Below, piece by piece: positions 43,251-55,030 of a stretch of 64,000 bases of DNA. This DNA comes from Aphelocoma coerulescens. Lineage: Eukaryota; Chordata; Aves; Passeriformes; Corvidae. Location of the stretch: positions 1,190,807-1,254,806 of the forward strand of contig NC_091034.1 of assembly GCF_041296385.1 (NCBI RefSeq), given 5' to 3'. Position 1 is the stretch's first letter, and the number at the start of each line of letters is the position of its first letter. The notes beneath the pieces are model-generated. The model saw only the letters and a list, made by a program, of their open reading frames with translations. It was not told the origin of the DNA and did no database searches. Made by a program: the position numbers and the translations under genes.

Positions 43251-44640
43251 TCCCCAGCAGGGCTTGGCCCCTCTCTGCTTTCTCCTCCTCCTTTTCCCAA
43301 GGAAACGGTGGAATTCCCATCCCTGGGAGCGCTCAAACCCCGCGCACGTGGCCCCTGGGGTGTTGGGTTCATGGTTGGGTTGGGTTCATGGTTGGACTCC
43401 ACCACCTCGGAGATCTTTCCCAACCTCCAGTTCCGTGATCCCTCTTCCCTTCGCTGCTGCCAGCTCCTCCTGCCAAGACCGCCTCCGGTTTAGGAATAAA
43501 TTCCCAGGTTTTGTGTTCCTGGGATGGCAAATGGAGTTGGGGGGATTTGGAACGTTCTTCTCTGTTTTTTCCTGCTTTTCCCTCCGGATTTTCTCCCGTC
43601 TCACTCAGAGCCCAACTCGGCATCGCCGGGTGACAACGTGATGACAGCGGCTCTGAGAAGAGGGGGAGGAGATGGATTCGTGCGAGGGGGGGAAAACTGG
43701 GAAGAGGGAGGGAGGGAGGGAGGGAGGGAGGGAGGGAGGGAAGGACCGAGGAGACGTGGAGATGCCACTTTGCTGCTCACACTCACCGTGATTATCCCAT
43801 CCCGGCTCCTCGGAGCCGGAGCCGCCTCCCCCTTCCCTGGGAGATGGGATCCGTCTCCTCCCCCGCCTCTCCCGGCTTTTCCCGGGTTTATTTTTATAGA
43901 TTTTACGTATTTTATATTTATGGTTTTCCGTAAATAAATCAGGAGCCGTCCCAGCGCCGTGCGATGCGAGGACGTGGAAGGATCCGCGTGGATCCGGGAT
44001 TGTCCCTTCCCACGTCCAACCTGGAGCACAAAGAACCCCGGGATGGCTCCAAAATTAGGGCAAAATGGGTCTTTTTCCTAAAATAATGGGGAGTTTTCCT
44101 CTTTTTGCCCCCAAGGCGAGGGTAAGACCTTTGCAGGCTGAGTTAATGAATTTTTAATTAATATGCAATTCCGGCAGGAGCCTGGCTGTGGAAACCGGTT
44201 TTTTGGGATGCAGATTTTTGGGATGAGGGTTTCCATGCGTGGGGCACAGCGGGCTGGGACTCATCATCAGATCCAGGGGTTATTTTCCCTACGGTTCCCT
44301 TGGGAATCTGTTGTCAGCTGTACCCTGACTCTCATCCCTTCCCAGGCCCTTCCTCTGAATTTCGGGGATCTCCTCTCCCCAAACCCTGATCCAGAGGCGA
44401 GGCCGCATCCCAAATTCCCAGCCGGAAGGAAAATCCTTCGTGTCCAGCCTCCGATTCTGTGGCACGAGGGGGTCGCAGAGGCCGGAGCTGCTCTCAGCTG
44501 GGTGAGAGCTGACAGAGAAACCCAAACAAATCCCGATTTTATTTTTTCCTCCTTTTCCTCCCTTTCTGCCTCACCTTGAGCTTCCCCCCCGGCTCTTCCC
44601 GAGGCAGCAGCACCTGGCTCCGGGATTATTTTTCCCATCC
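43250..44640. other. single-copy sequence with (GGGA)n and an AT-rich terminator-like block
   Basis: It contains a perfect (GAGG) run of about 32 bp at 43709-43741. At 43885-43940 there is an AT-rich block (TTTATTTTTATAGATTTTAC, ATTTTATATTTATGG) with AATAAA at 43933. The block looks like a 3' UTR end on either strand, but no coding exon accompanies it. Confidence 0.45.
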
Positions 44641-44680
44641 CTTTTTGGCAGCGCTCCCTCCTCCCGCACAAACGCAGCTC

Positions 44681-44690
44681 CTATAAATAA
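44681..44690. promoter_or_regulatory. TATA/MEF2-like CTATAAATAA
   Basis: CTATAAATAA sits in GC-rich sequence (CGCAGCTCCTATAAATAACC), 20-40 bp upstream of a C/T-rich stretch. It could be a TATA box of an unseen transcript or a MEF2 site. No exon was recognised downstream. Confidence 0.3.
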
Positions 44691-45850
44691 CCGCGGCTCG
44701 TGCTCGCTCCCCCTCCCTCCCTCCCTCGGATCCGTCTTCTTTTCTCCTTGTCTGTCCCTTCTCCTGCCAGGAGGAGCCGCCGGAAAATCCAGGAGTGGGG
44801 GTTGAGCTCATCCATGTCCCCCTCATCCCTGAAATCGGCAGCATCCAAAGCACGTGGGGGAATTTTTCCTTGGATTTATGCCCCCCCTCCCCCCAATTCC
44901 CTCCCCGATCCCCCATAATTAATTCCTGTATTTCCTTTTATCCTTCCTGATGTTCCCAAATCCAGGCAGTCGCTCCCTACAAACTCCCCCCCGACCACGT
45001 CACTGGGTTTCCACCCCACAGATATCCCTAAATTCGTGCGTTTCCCGAAGGAAAGCGTTGGTGACGATGTTTTCCAGCCTTTTTTTGGGCACAATGGGGT
45101 TGGGATGGATTGGGAGGGAATGGCTGCACGTGGATTGGGAACAGGATCCCTTGACCCGTGGGAATGTGGATTTCCAGAAATAATTCCAAGCTTGGGATGA
45201 GCCCAAATGTCCAAGAAGTCGAAATTTTTGGGAAAAGCTAAAACTGAGCTCAACCGGGGAGATCCCGAAGGATAAATCCGGGTCTGGAGAGCGGAAACTG
45301 CTCCCTGTGCGACCAAGGATCAACTCAGGATCCCCCATCCCGAGGGATCGCAAATCCGGCTTGGACTTGGGGTTTTTCCGGTGGGGAATTTGCCGGGAAT
45401 GGTGGCGGGGTTGGGATAATGAGATGCTGCTCACGCTCCCTAATGAAGTGCCGAAGGAACTCGGCGCCGGCTCCCGGCAAATTAGATCGGGATTATTGGA
45501 GCAGTGAGAATGGAGCGATCCGAGATGGCATCGGAGCGGGCGGGAAGGGCTGGGAGCGCCCACTGGCCTCGACTGCATTCCCTGGAAAGGAAGAAAGGAT
45601 GGAAACCCCTCCCAAAAGCTGGATGAGAGCAGGAGGAGAGGGAAGGGATCGGCCTTTCCGGCGGCGATGCCGATTGGAGCAGGAATGGGATGTGGGAATG
45701 GGGCCCTCTGGAGCATCTCCAGCTTTCCATGGGCTGCATCTCCCCGGATTTGCTTTTCCTCCCGTTCCTGCTGGGATTTGGCTCCTTTGCAGAGGAGCTT
45801 TTCCTGCAATTCCCGGCTGGGTTTGGCTCTGAGCTCCTTTCCAAGGGGTC
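44690..45850. other. single-copy sequence, nothing recognised
   Basis: No recognisable exon, transposon or array. Frames of 100-300 codons on the minus strand extend into the neighbouring array and are not supported by similarity. Confidence 0.55.
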
Positions 45851-46915
45851 CTTGGGCGTTTTTATGCTCCAAACGTGGCGTGTTTGGGAATGTGAGGGAT
45901 TTGGGAATGCTTGCATCCTCCAAACGTGGCATTTTTTGGGAATATGAGGGACATGGGGATGTTTGGATCCTTCAAATGCGGCGTTTTTTGGAATGTGAGG
46001 GATTTGGGAATGTTTGGATCCTCCAAACGTGGCATTTTTTGGGAATATGAGGGACATGGGGATGTTTGGATCTTCCAAACGTGGTGTTTTGGGGAATGTG
46101 AGGGATTTGGGAATGGTTGCATCCTCCAAATGCAGCATTTTTGGGAATGTGAGGGATTTGGGAATGTTTGGATCCTTCAAATGTGGCGTTTTCAGGAATA
46201 TGATGGATTTAGGAATGTTTGGATCCTCCAAACGTGGCGTTTTTTGGGAATATGAGGGATTTGGGAATATTTGGAACCTTCAAATATGGCATTTTTGGGA
46301 ATATGAGGGATTTGGGAATGCTTGCATCCTCCAAATGTGGCATTTTTGGGAATATGAGGGATTTGGGAATATTTGGATCCTCCAAACGCAGCTTTTGGGA
46401 ATGTGAGGGATTTGGGAATGTTTGGATCCTCCAAACGTGGCGTTTTTTGGGAATATGAGGGATTTGGGAATATTTGGAACCTCCAAACGTGGCATTTTTG
46501 GGAATGTGAGGGATTTGGGAATGTTTGGATCCTCCAAACGTGGTGTTTTGGGGAATGTGAGGGATTTGGGAATGTTTGGATCCTTCAAATGTGGCATTTT
46601 CAGGAATATGATGGATTTGGGAATGTTTGGATCCTCCAAACATGGCATTTTTTGGGAATATGAGGGATTTGGGAATGTTTGGATCTTCCTAATGTGGCAT
46701 TTTTGGGAATATGAGGGATTTGGGAATGTTTGGATCATCCAAATGCAGCATTTTTGGGAATGTGAGGGATTTGGGAATGTTTGGATCCTCTAAACATGGC
46801 ATTTTTGGGAATGTGAGGGATTTGGGAATGTTTGGATCCTCCAAACGTGGCGTTTTTTGGGAATGTGAGGGATTTGGGAATGTTTGGATCCTCCAAACGT
46901 GGCGTTTTTGAGAAT
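45850..46915. repeat. about 52-bp GGATCCTCCAAACGTGGC repeat, some 20 copies
   Basis: Units carry TTTGGGAATGTTTGGATCCT, CCAAACGTGGC and TTTTTTGGGAATGTGAGGGA. TCCTCCAAACG and TCCTTCAAATG subtypes alternate, giving a higher-order pattern of about two units. Confidence 0.93.
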
Positions 46916-47094
46916 ATGAACTTCAAATTGGGATCACGGTGACATTTCCCAGGAAAAAATGCGTTTCCGATGGATTTCACCCCAGTTCGGCCCTTTCCCA
47001 TCCTCAGCCAAGCGCTGCTGGGATCGGGATGAGCCGGATCCCCCTTTTCCCATTCCCACCGCAATCCCTCGGGAAAGAGCCGCCCACCAACGGA

Positions 47095-47300
47095 GCTCAT
47101 TAAAAGCATGGAAAACACAAATTTAATTAAACCCAACCTTGCCTTTAACAGGGAAAGAATTCCACCCTTTTCCATGGAACAATGGATTTTTCCAGCCCTC
47201 CTGTGCCGGGATTCCTCCCTCTTTTCATACCTCTCCTTTATTATCCCTGGCTGGGAGCAGGCGCTGCCTGATTTGCATAAATTTGCATCAGGAATTGGGG
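47095..47300. promoter_or_regulatory. candidate noncoding element with double octamer
   Basis: Single-copy sequence with CTCATTAAAAGCATGG, CACAAATTTAATTAAACCC and two exact octamer motifs ATTTGCAT at 47271-47278 and 47281-47288, in direct orientation 10 bp apart (one helical turn). Flanked by GC-rich DNA and a G-run near 47298. Confidence 0.42.
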
Positions 47301-48110
47301 GGGGGGGGGAAGGAGGAGGGGAGGGAAAAAGAGCTGGAAAAAGGAGATTTTCCAGCGCTGAACTCGCTCCAAAGAAAGGAGCCCCGGCTGGAGGAGGGAA
47401 AAGGCAGGAAAGGGTGGGAAAGATCCTGGATTTTTCGAGTTCACCCATTCCCTGGTGGTTTTTTGGGAGCGAAAAGCTTTCCCAAGCTTGGCAGGGAGCC
47501 AGAATTCCCGGTTTATCCGGACACAAAACCTCTAAAACGGGATCCTCAGGGCAGCCCCTCATTCCGGTGGTTTTTTCCCGGGAAGGATCCGGAATTCTCC
47601 GGCTTTTCCACGCTGGGGAAATGTTGGCTCAGAGCTTCCAGGTGAGGGAAAGGCCTTTGGAGCCTCCGAGGCTGAGCTTGGAGGATGGGATGGGATCAAA
47701 TGTGGGACCTGGAAGCTCGATTTTCTTCGGGATTGGCTTTTCTTGGGATTTAAGGAAAGGCTCATCCACGGGAGAAGCATCCGGGTGGGAGAGGAGCGTG
47801 GAGAGCAATGATCCCATCCCCCAGAAGTGGGAATTATCCATATATGGAATCAAAACGGCTGAATTCCCAAGTTTGGACAGGCTGGAGAGGCTGAATCCCA
47901 AAGTTCCTCCGTTGGGATCGTCAGAATTATCCACGATTGTTGCTGGCATGGGATTTTCCAGCTTTTTCATGGATACCCGCAAGTACTTGGGGTGGTTTTC
48001 CTCCTGGCTGAGCTTTCGAGGGATTAAAGCCAGGGATTGAGGGATTGGGGAGATGTTGGAATGAGGCTTTTCCTCACCCCTTGGAGCCTCTCCATCGCCG
48101 CCGTTCCCAG
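47300..48110. other. single-copy sequence, nothing recognised
   Basis: No exon or array. Long open frames overlap on both strands without similarity to known proteins. Confidence 0.5.
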
Positions 48111-48315
48111 GGATCCGTCCCTTTTCCCAGGGAAGAAAGGACAGGAAAAGAGGGAACTGCAGCAGGAGGGGTTTAGGTCGGAGACTGGGAAAATTCCTTC
48201 GTGGAAAAGGTGCTGAAGCCCTGGAATGAGCTTCCCGTCCCTGGAATTGTTCCGTGGGAATGGTTGGACTCCATGATCCCGATGGCCTTTTCCCACCTTA
48301 ATTCCATGATCCGAT
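48110..48315 (+). mobile_element. CR1 LINE fragment (3' half, internal deletion)
   Basis: AGGACAGGAAAAGAGGGAAC, GGGGTTTAGGTCGGAGACTG, AATTCCTTCGTGGAAAAGG and GGAATGAGCTTCCCG follow the CR1 3' region in order. GGTTGGACTCCATGATCCCG, GGCCTTTTCCCACCTTAATTCC then match the CR1 terminus. The segment between is deleted. Old and inactive. Confidence 0.8.
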
Positions 48316-48574
48316 GCCAAAGGATGGGATGGACCATGGTGCCGCTCCAAATCCCGGATTTTTGGGATGTTTTCCTGGTTTTTATTGGCAGAGGAGCAGC
48401 TCCCAGGGTTTTGCATTCCCAAGGAGAAAATGATCCCTCGGTCCATGGCCAAAATCCGGCTGTTTTTTGGGAAGGGAATGCCCAGAGTCAGCCATTTCCA
48501 GGTTTTTATGGCTTAAATCCTTCACATTCCCATTCCATTCCCACATTATGGATGGATCCTGCTCATTCCGTTAT

Positions 48575-48620
48575 CCCGAGCTGTCAATCACCTGTCAGAG
48601 TGATGGACAGGTGCCTGGAG
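48575..48620. promoter_or_regulatory. PBX/MEIS-like site with two E-boxes
   Basis: CTGTCAATCA at 48581-48590 is the exact reverse complement of the PBX-MEIS composite TGATTGACAG. It overlaps the E-box CACCTG (48589-48594), and a second, inverted E-box CAGGTG lies at 48608-48613. The cluster sits in single-copy sequence just after a CR1 fragment. Confidence 0.35.
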
Positions 48621-49365
48621 GCGACGTGGAATCCCATCCCAAGATTTCAGGGAATTACGGATGAGTTCTGACCGTGTCAATCCAGGCTCGCGGTCCCATC
48701 GGAATCCGTGCCAAGATCTGAGGGAATTATGGATGATTTATGGAATTCTGGAGGGTGCCAAAGGCGCCTGGTCCCATCAGATCCCAGCCTGGCCTCTGGG
48801 ATCAGGATAATTCTGGAGCCGGGATTCAATCCGTGTTTTAACCAGCAATTCCCAAGTCCTGGTTTCGGCATTCCAGCCTATTTTGAGGATGGAGAAGGTG
48901 GAAAAGAGCTGGAAGAAACGATCCCATTTGAGGAGTTATTATGGGAGCTCACCTGATCACCCCGGAGAGGGAGAAATTCCCGGGAAGTCGAGTTCGTGCC
49001 ACATCCGAGCGATTTTCTGGTGAAATCCCACGGAAATCCCGTTTCCTTCCCTGCAATCACCTCGGGGAAAAACAAATCCCTGGAACCGGGGCTTTGCTGC
49101 CCGCTCAGGCCCTTCCTGGGGAATCTGGGAGCCAACTCGGATCCAAGTCGGCTTCTCCCAGCCCTTCCCCATCCCACTTTGGCGGGAATAAAGGCTGGAA
49201 AATTTCCAGAGGGGGTTTTTTTCCCGTTTTTTCTCCTCCTCTGTGGCATTCTGGGGCAAACCGAAGCATTTCCCCCTCTTTCCTTGGGTTTTCCAGCCTT
49301 GATTCGCCTCCTTCCCCAGGAAATTTCCGTTGCCTCTTCAGCCGGGGCTGTGGGTGGAGATTTTT
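48620..49365. other. single-copy sequence, nothing recognised
   Basis: A short duplication (CAAGATTTCAGGGAATTACGGATGA and CAAGATCTGAGGGAATTATGGATGA segments, about 70 bp apart near 48640 and 48712) is the only structure seen. Confidence 0.5.
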
Positions 49366-50095
49366 CCCTTTTTATTCTCTTTTTTCCCCTTTTTTCCCCT
49401 TTTTTCCCTTTTTATCCCTATTCCTCCCTTCTTCCCCCTTTCTTCCCCCTTTTTTCCCTTTTTTTCCCTTTTTTTCCTTTCCCCCCTTTTTTTCCCTTTT
49501 CTTCCCTTTTTTCCCTTTCCCCCCTTTTTTCCCCTTTTTCCCCCCTTTTCCCCTTTTCACCCCTTTTTCCCTTTTTCCCCCTTTTTTCCCCCTTTCCCCC
49601 CTTTTTTCCTTTTTTTCCCTTTCCCTCCTTTTTATCCCTTTTCCCTCCTTTTTCACTTTTCCCCCGTCTTTTTCCTTTTCTCCCCCTTTTTCGCTTTCTT
49701 CACCTTTTTTTCCTTTTTTCCCCTTTTTTCCTTTTTTCCCCTTTTTCCCTTTTCCCCCCTTTTTTCCTTTTTGTCCCTTTTCTTCCCTTTTTATCCCTTT
49801 TTTCCCTTTTTATCCCTTTTCTTCCCTTTTTTCCTTTTTTCCCCCTTTTCCCCCCCTTTTCCTTTTTTTCCCCCTTTCCCCCCTTTTTTTTCCTTTTCCC
49901 CCCCTTTTCCCCGTTTTCCTTTTTTCCCCTTTTTTCCCCTTTCCTTTTTTCCCTTTCTTCTCCTTTTTTTTCCCCTTTTCCCTTTTTTCCCTATTTTCCC
50001 CTTTTCCCTTTTTTCCCTTTTTTCCCTTTTTTCCCTTTTTCCCCTTTCTTCCCTTTTCCCCCTTTCTTCCCTTTTTTCCCTTTCCCCCTTTTTCC
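49365..50095. repeat. polypyrimidine TTTTTTCCCC tract
   Basis: About 730 bp that is nearly pure pyrimidine on the + strand, with units close to CCCTTTTTTCCCCTTTTT. Only scattered A and G interrupt it. Confidence 0.92.
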
Positions 50096-51950
50096 TTGAG
50101 CTCCCTTTTCCCAGGAGAAACGTGGCTTTGGAGGCACCGGCAGCAAGAAAATCGGATTTTCACGGATTTTTGGGATCAGGAAGAGCCTTTTTGGATCCGG
50201 AGGGGTGGGAAAAGCTCCTCACCTCGGGAAGCAGAGCAGCAGCTCCCCCAGAATTTTGGGAGCTGTTCCTTTCCCGATCCAGGACCGTGAAATCCCAGCA
50301 GGATCCTTCCAGCCGAGGGAGGAGCCTCCTGCTCTTCCCCCGGGAATTGGAGCCGGGGTTGGATTTGTCCGTCACCACCTCGCACTGGGAATATTTTCCA
50401 CCTTTTCTGGTTTTTATTTCTAGGGATCCTACAGGGGCTGGGAAAATCCCGCTCTGTTTTGTGGGATTACATCATTCCCGAGTTCTTGAGGAGAAGGTGG
50501 GAGCAGCAGCACCCACGGGTGCCAGGGAATCGCTGTGGGAGTGGGAAGATCCCGGGAATGCAGGGAGCAGCTGGAATGCGGCGAGCCGGGGTTTTGGGGG
50601 AATTTCTGCCGATTCTGGGCCTGTTGTGGGTTCGGGTTGGTTTTGCCATTGTGGGATGATCCCGCTGGATCTGTTCCCGGCCAAGCTGAAGGAAGGGATG
50701 GGGTTAAAAGTGCTGGAAAAGCAGGAGAGGAGAGGTTTTGGTGGGAATTGGGCGTTTTTTGGGATTGGAGGAGGAAAGCAGTGAAGTTGTGCTGGGAGGA
50801 CGATGGGATCGGCGTTCCTGGGAATTTGGGGCTTTTTGGGATTTTGCAGGGCCGAACTTTGACGTTGTGCTGGTGTCACCTCAGGGATTCTGGGAAAGGA
50901 AGCCAAGGAAGGAGCAGGAGGAGCCGGGCATCCCAAATTTTGTATGGAATTGTTTCCAGGGCGAGCGGAGCTGTAGAAACTGGGAGCGATACAGAGGAAA
51001 ATCCTCTGGGTTCCCGGGTTTTTGGGATCCTGGTGCAAGCTGGGTTTAATTGGGATGAAGGCATTTCACCCACAGGGAGCTGGGAATGGGCTGGGAAGGA
51101 CGGGGATGCGGGAATGCAGCTGGAATGGGAAAGGGAATGATGAAGTGAGGAAAGGGAAGCTCAGAGTTGGGCTGGTGGGAAACGGTGGGAAAATCCCACG
51201 GGATTCCTCCCCCTGGGATGCGCCTTTGGGAGCGGCCAGAGGGGACTGGGAGCATCCGTGGAACCCCACTTTTCCAGGGAATGGCCCCCCCAATCCGGGC
51301 TGTTCAAGATGCCCTGGAATTCGCTGTGTGGGATCGGGGGGGAGGGGGGGTGCAAAGGGAGCGCTCCTGACTCAGCGGGAGTGGGACAAATCCAGGTGGG
51401 CCGGGACACCCGGAATGTGCGTGGGAGAGCAGCTAAATCCGGCTGGGAGTGACTCAGAGCACGAGGGATTGGCTCAGCCACCCCCGAGGTCCCTTTCCCT
51501 GAGTTCCCAAAGCTCCAGAGGAGAAGGAAAACGCTGGAGGTCTCCAAAGGGGTGGATTTGGGATGGATTTGGGATGGATTTGGGATGGCTCCGCTTCCAG
51601 CCCTCGGGAAGCTCCGGCTTGGCCACGGCTGGTGGGATTTTTTTTCCTTGTTATTTTAATTTATTCCTTAGTTTTTCAATTTTTTATGGAGCTTCTCAGA
51701 GCTGGGAAAAACCCGCTGGGATGTGCAGTGATCCCTCCCTTTTGGCTGAGGCTCCGGCCTCAAATTCCCCTCAAACTCCACAAAATTCCAGTCCGGGTGA
51801 ATTCCCAGCTCCCACGGAATGTTCTCCGGATCATTTCCGGGGAAAATGTGGAATTGGATGCGATTATTGCCGTTATTCCAACAGGAATGATCATCCCGGT
51901 GGGAATTGGGTGGGATGACACCGGCAGAGTTCACCCGGAGAGGTGGAAGC
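50095..51950. other. single-copy sequence, nothing recognised
   Basis: No exon, intact transposon or array. A short GGATTTGGGAT repeat lies at 51553-51588. Open frames exist on both strands but lack any recognisable protein. Confidence 0.5.
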
Positions 51951-51952
51951 TG

Positions 51953-52085
51953 CTCCATCCCTGGAATCACCCAAGGCCAGGCTGGATGGGGCTCCAAACC
52001 TCCCGATCCCACTGGAGCCGTTCCTGATCGTTGCAGGGTTGGATTAAATTGGATTTAAAGCTCCTTTCCAGCCCAAATTTTTCCA
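51953..52085 (+). mobile_element. CR1 LINE 3' tail fragment
   Basis: CATCCCTGGAATCACCCAAG, GCCAGGCTGGATGGGGCTCC, GTTGCAGGGTTGGATTAAAT and GCTCCTTTCCAGCCCAAATT follow the CR1 3' terminus in order (consensus ...GGCCAGGCTGGATGGGGC...TTCCAACCCAAA). 5'-truncated and diverged. Confidence 0.75.
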
Positions 52086-52499
52086 CAATCTTGGATTTTA
52101 TGGAGTGGTTCGGCCGGGCCAGATGAGAAATTTGCTTGTGGGGCAGCGCTGGAGGGAGAAAAGGAGGAATTTCTGCTGGATATTGGGATTTTCCTGGCAA
52201 AGCCGGCGCCCTCTCCCCAGCGACTTTTCCAACTCCTTTCTTTCCCTTGGCTGCTGGAGGAATTCCCAATTAATTGCTCCTTCCGGCTCTGATCCATGAA
52301 TCAGATCCAAAGCTTTCACGGGGATTTTTCCCGGCCCTTCCTCTGTGCTTTATTCATGATTTTCTTGGGAATGTTTAAAGATCCACAAAGGATCCCAATC
52401 TTTTCTCCAGCCACATCCCTCTTCCCAAAATAGTTGCTCCAGTGGCCTCTGGAGAAGGAGGCTTTTCCTGGGAAGAATTTTGCTCTTCTTTTCCCTTTA

Positions 52500-53690
52500 A
52501 AAAAATCCATTTGGGGTCTTTTCCTTCCTTTTATGCCTCCTTTTCTCCTTCCTTTTTCTCCTTCATTTTTTCCTTCCTTTTCCCTCTTTTTCCCTCCCTT
52601 TTCCTCCTTTTCCACTTATTTTCCACCTTATTTTCCTCCTTTTTTCCCCCTCCTTTTTCCCTCCTTTTCTCCTTCCTTTTCCCTCTTTTTTCCTCCTTTT
52701 TTCCTCCCATTTTCCTTCTTTTCTTCCTTCTTTTTCCTCCTTCCCCCTTATTTTCCACCCTTTTTTCCTCCTTTTCTCCTTCCTCTTTTTCCTCCTATTT
52801 TCCACTTTTTTCCTCCCTTTTTCCTTCTCTTCTTCCTCCTTTTTCCTCCTCCTTTTTTCTCTTCCTTGTCCCTCCCTTTTCCTCTTTTTTTCCTCCCTTT
52901 TTCTCCTTATTTTCCGCCTTTTTTCCTCCTTTATTCCTCCTTTTCTCCTTCCTTTTTTTCCTCCTATTTTCCTTTTTTTCTTCCCTTTTTCCTTCTCTTC
53001 TTCCTCCTTTTTACTCCTCCTTTTTTCTCCTCCTTGTCCCTCTTTTTTCCTCCTTTTTACCTCCCTTTTTTCCTGTTTTTCTTCATTTTTCCCATATTTT
53101 ACTCATTTTTTCCTGCTTTATCCCCCTTTTCCCTCCTCTTCTCCTCATTTTTTCCTCCTCCTTTTTTCTTCCTCCTTTTTCTCCTTTTTTCCTCCTTTTC
53201 TCCTCCTTTCCCCCTTATTTTCCACCTTATTTTCCTCATTTCCCCCTCCTTTTCTCCTTCCTTTCTTCCTCCTTTTTTCCTCATTTTTCCTTTTCTTCCT
53301 CCTTTTTTCCTCCTCCTTTTTTTCTCCTCTTTTTCCCTCTTTTTTCTCCCTTTTTCTGTTTTTCCTCATTTTTTCCTGTTTTGTCCTCCTTTTTTCCTCC
53401 TTCCCCCCCTTTTTCCTCCTCTTCTCCTCATTTCCTGTCCTTTTTCCTTCTCCTTATTTTCCCCTCCTTCCCCCCTTGTTTCCCTCCTTTTTCCTCCTCC
53501 TTTTTTCCTCCTCCCTTTTTCCCATTCTTCCTCCTTTTCTTCATCCTTTTTTTCTCCTTTTCCCTCCTTTTTTTCCTGTTTTTCCTTCCTTTTCTTCCTC
53601 CATTTTCCCTCCCCTTTTCCCTCCTTTTTTCCCTCCTTTTCCCTCCTTTTTCTCCTCCTTTTTCCTTTCTCTTTCCTTCGTGTCCAAGCT
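52500..53690. repeat. polypyrimidine TTTTTCCTCC tract, 1.2 kb
   Basis: Units near TTTTTCCTCC with CCTTTTTCTCC and TTATTTTCCACC variants. The + strand is over 95 percent pyrimidine by eye. Segments of a few hundred bp recur (for example CTCCTTATTTTCCRCC near 52615, 52765, 52900, 53215). Confidence 0.92.
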
Positions 53691-54925
53691 TGGGACAATC
53701 CCTGAGGAAAGGCCATTGCCTCGGCTCCATCCCTCCCTTCCCAATCCCTCCCAGGGATTTCCCTGCTCCCATCCCAGCTTTTCCTGCTGCTTCCAGCCTT
53801 GGAAAACTTCTCCCCGAGGAGCAGGAGCCCTTCCAGGGCAGCAGATGGCTGAGGAGGAAAATCATGGATGCAAATGCTCCGGGATGTCTTTGCAACATTC
53901 CCAGTCAAGGTCGTGCCGCCGGGAAAAGCATCCTCCAGGATTTTCCCCCAGTCCCCCAAATTTTGGGATATTTCATGGACATTTCAAGCTTTCAAAGCAG
54001 CCGGACCTTTCCAGAGATGCCAATCCAAGGAATCCGTAGGGAGTGCGAGGATCCCTCATCCATCAGCTGGGATGAACCTGCACTTTTTGGGATGTCAGGG
54101 ATCCTGGGATGGCAATCCCACGTTCGGAGCGGCCGGAATTGCCGGGCGTTTCCGCCATCTCCAGAAAATCCCCATTCCCAGCTTCCCAAAGTGGGGTTTC
54201 CTTGCAGGAAGATGGGATCTGCTGGAGATCTCCTACAGGAAACCCTTTGGAATGTGGAGATCTATTCAGATATCCCGGGGCGGGGGTGGAATCCATAAAT
54301 AACGGACCCAAAAATTCCAGGGATTCTCTCGAAGCCACAAAACTTCCCCAGACCCCTGGAAAACTTCACGGCTTGGGATGAGAATATTCCATGTTTAATT
54401 CCCCTCCCCCCCCCCCGGGATTTAAGAGGAGCAGCAGAACCGGGGGTGCCCGAATTAAAGGGATCAAAGCAAGTTGGGCCTCGTTATCTCCAAATTCCCG
54501 GGAAACTGAGGCTGAAAGCCGGGAAATCTCCCAACAGCCAAAAGCTGGGAAAGGGGGAGGGAGGGGAAAGCAGAATTCCCAAATCCCTGCTCTGCTGACG
54601 AGGTGAAAGTGCGGAGCTGAAATCCCCGTGGAGCGTTTGGAGTGACAGAGGCTCCGACCGGGAATAATTCCGCTTGAAAGAGTCGGATTGAGATAAAAAA
54701 GGGGATTTTTCCCAAAAAAGTGCCAACTCGGGGAGTTATTTTGGGAGAAAAGGCAGCTTTTGGTGTCATTCCAAGGAGTTTCATCTTCCATCGGCAAACT
54801 CTGCCCCTGGATTTTGTGCCGCCACTTGGAGCGGCCGGAATTGTTCGGATCCCACGGTTCCTCTTCATCCCGAAATTCCTGCTCGCTGCCATGGTCCCTC
54901 CAGATCTCCGGGATGGGAAGGCTCT
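53690..54925. other. single-copy sequence, nothing recognised
   Basis: Unique sequence with a C13-type run near 54403-54416. No exon or known element. Confidence 0.5.
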
Positions 54926-55030
54926 GGCACAGCTTCTCCAGGGAATCTGGGGCTGCCCCATCCCTGGAAGTGTCCAAGGCTGAGTTGGAGCAACCCGGGA
55001 TGGATTTTTGAGGTCCCTTCCAACCCAGTT
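54925..55030 (+). mobile_element. CR1 LINE 3' tail fragment
   Basis: GGCTGCCCCATCCCTGGAAG, TGTCCAAGGCTGAGTTGGAG, CAACCCGGGATGG and TTTGAGGTCCCTTCCAACCC match the CR1 3' end closely. It is the best-preserved CR1 tail here. The terminal CR1 microsatellite position is occupied by the start of the 20-bp array. Confidence 0.85.

Noticed and set aside
24579..44690. Four MEF2-type motifs (24579, 28644, 41971, 44681) as a coordinated regulatory system
   Set aside because: The consensus is degenerate enough that about this number is expected by chance in 64 kb. Only the pair at 41958-41980 is kept as a separate finding.
49330..50784. 484-codon Phe/Pro-rich open frame resembling a membrane protein
   Set aside because: Translation of a TTTTTTCCCC tract. 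Apparent hydrophobicity comes from Phe codons, with no organised transmembrane pattern or homologue.
52442..54298. 618-codon Phe/Ser/Pro-rich open frame
   Set aside because: Arises from the polypyrimidine tract 52500-53690; parallel frames are open too.
48110..55030. Intact or active CR1 retrotransposon
   Set aside because: Only short, diverged 3' tails are present; there is no reverse transcriptase or endonuclease sequence.
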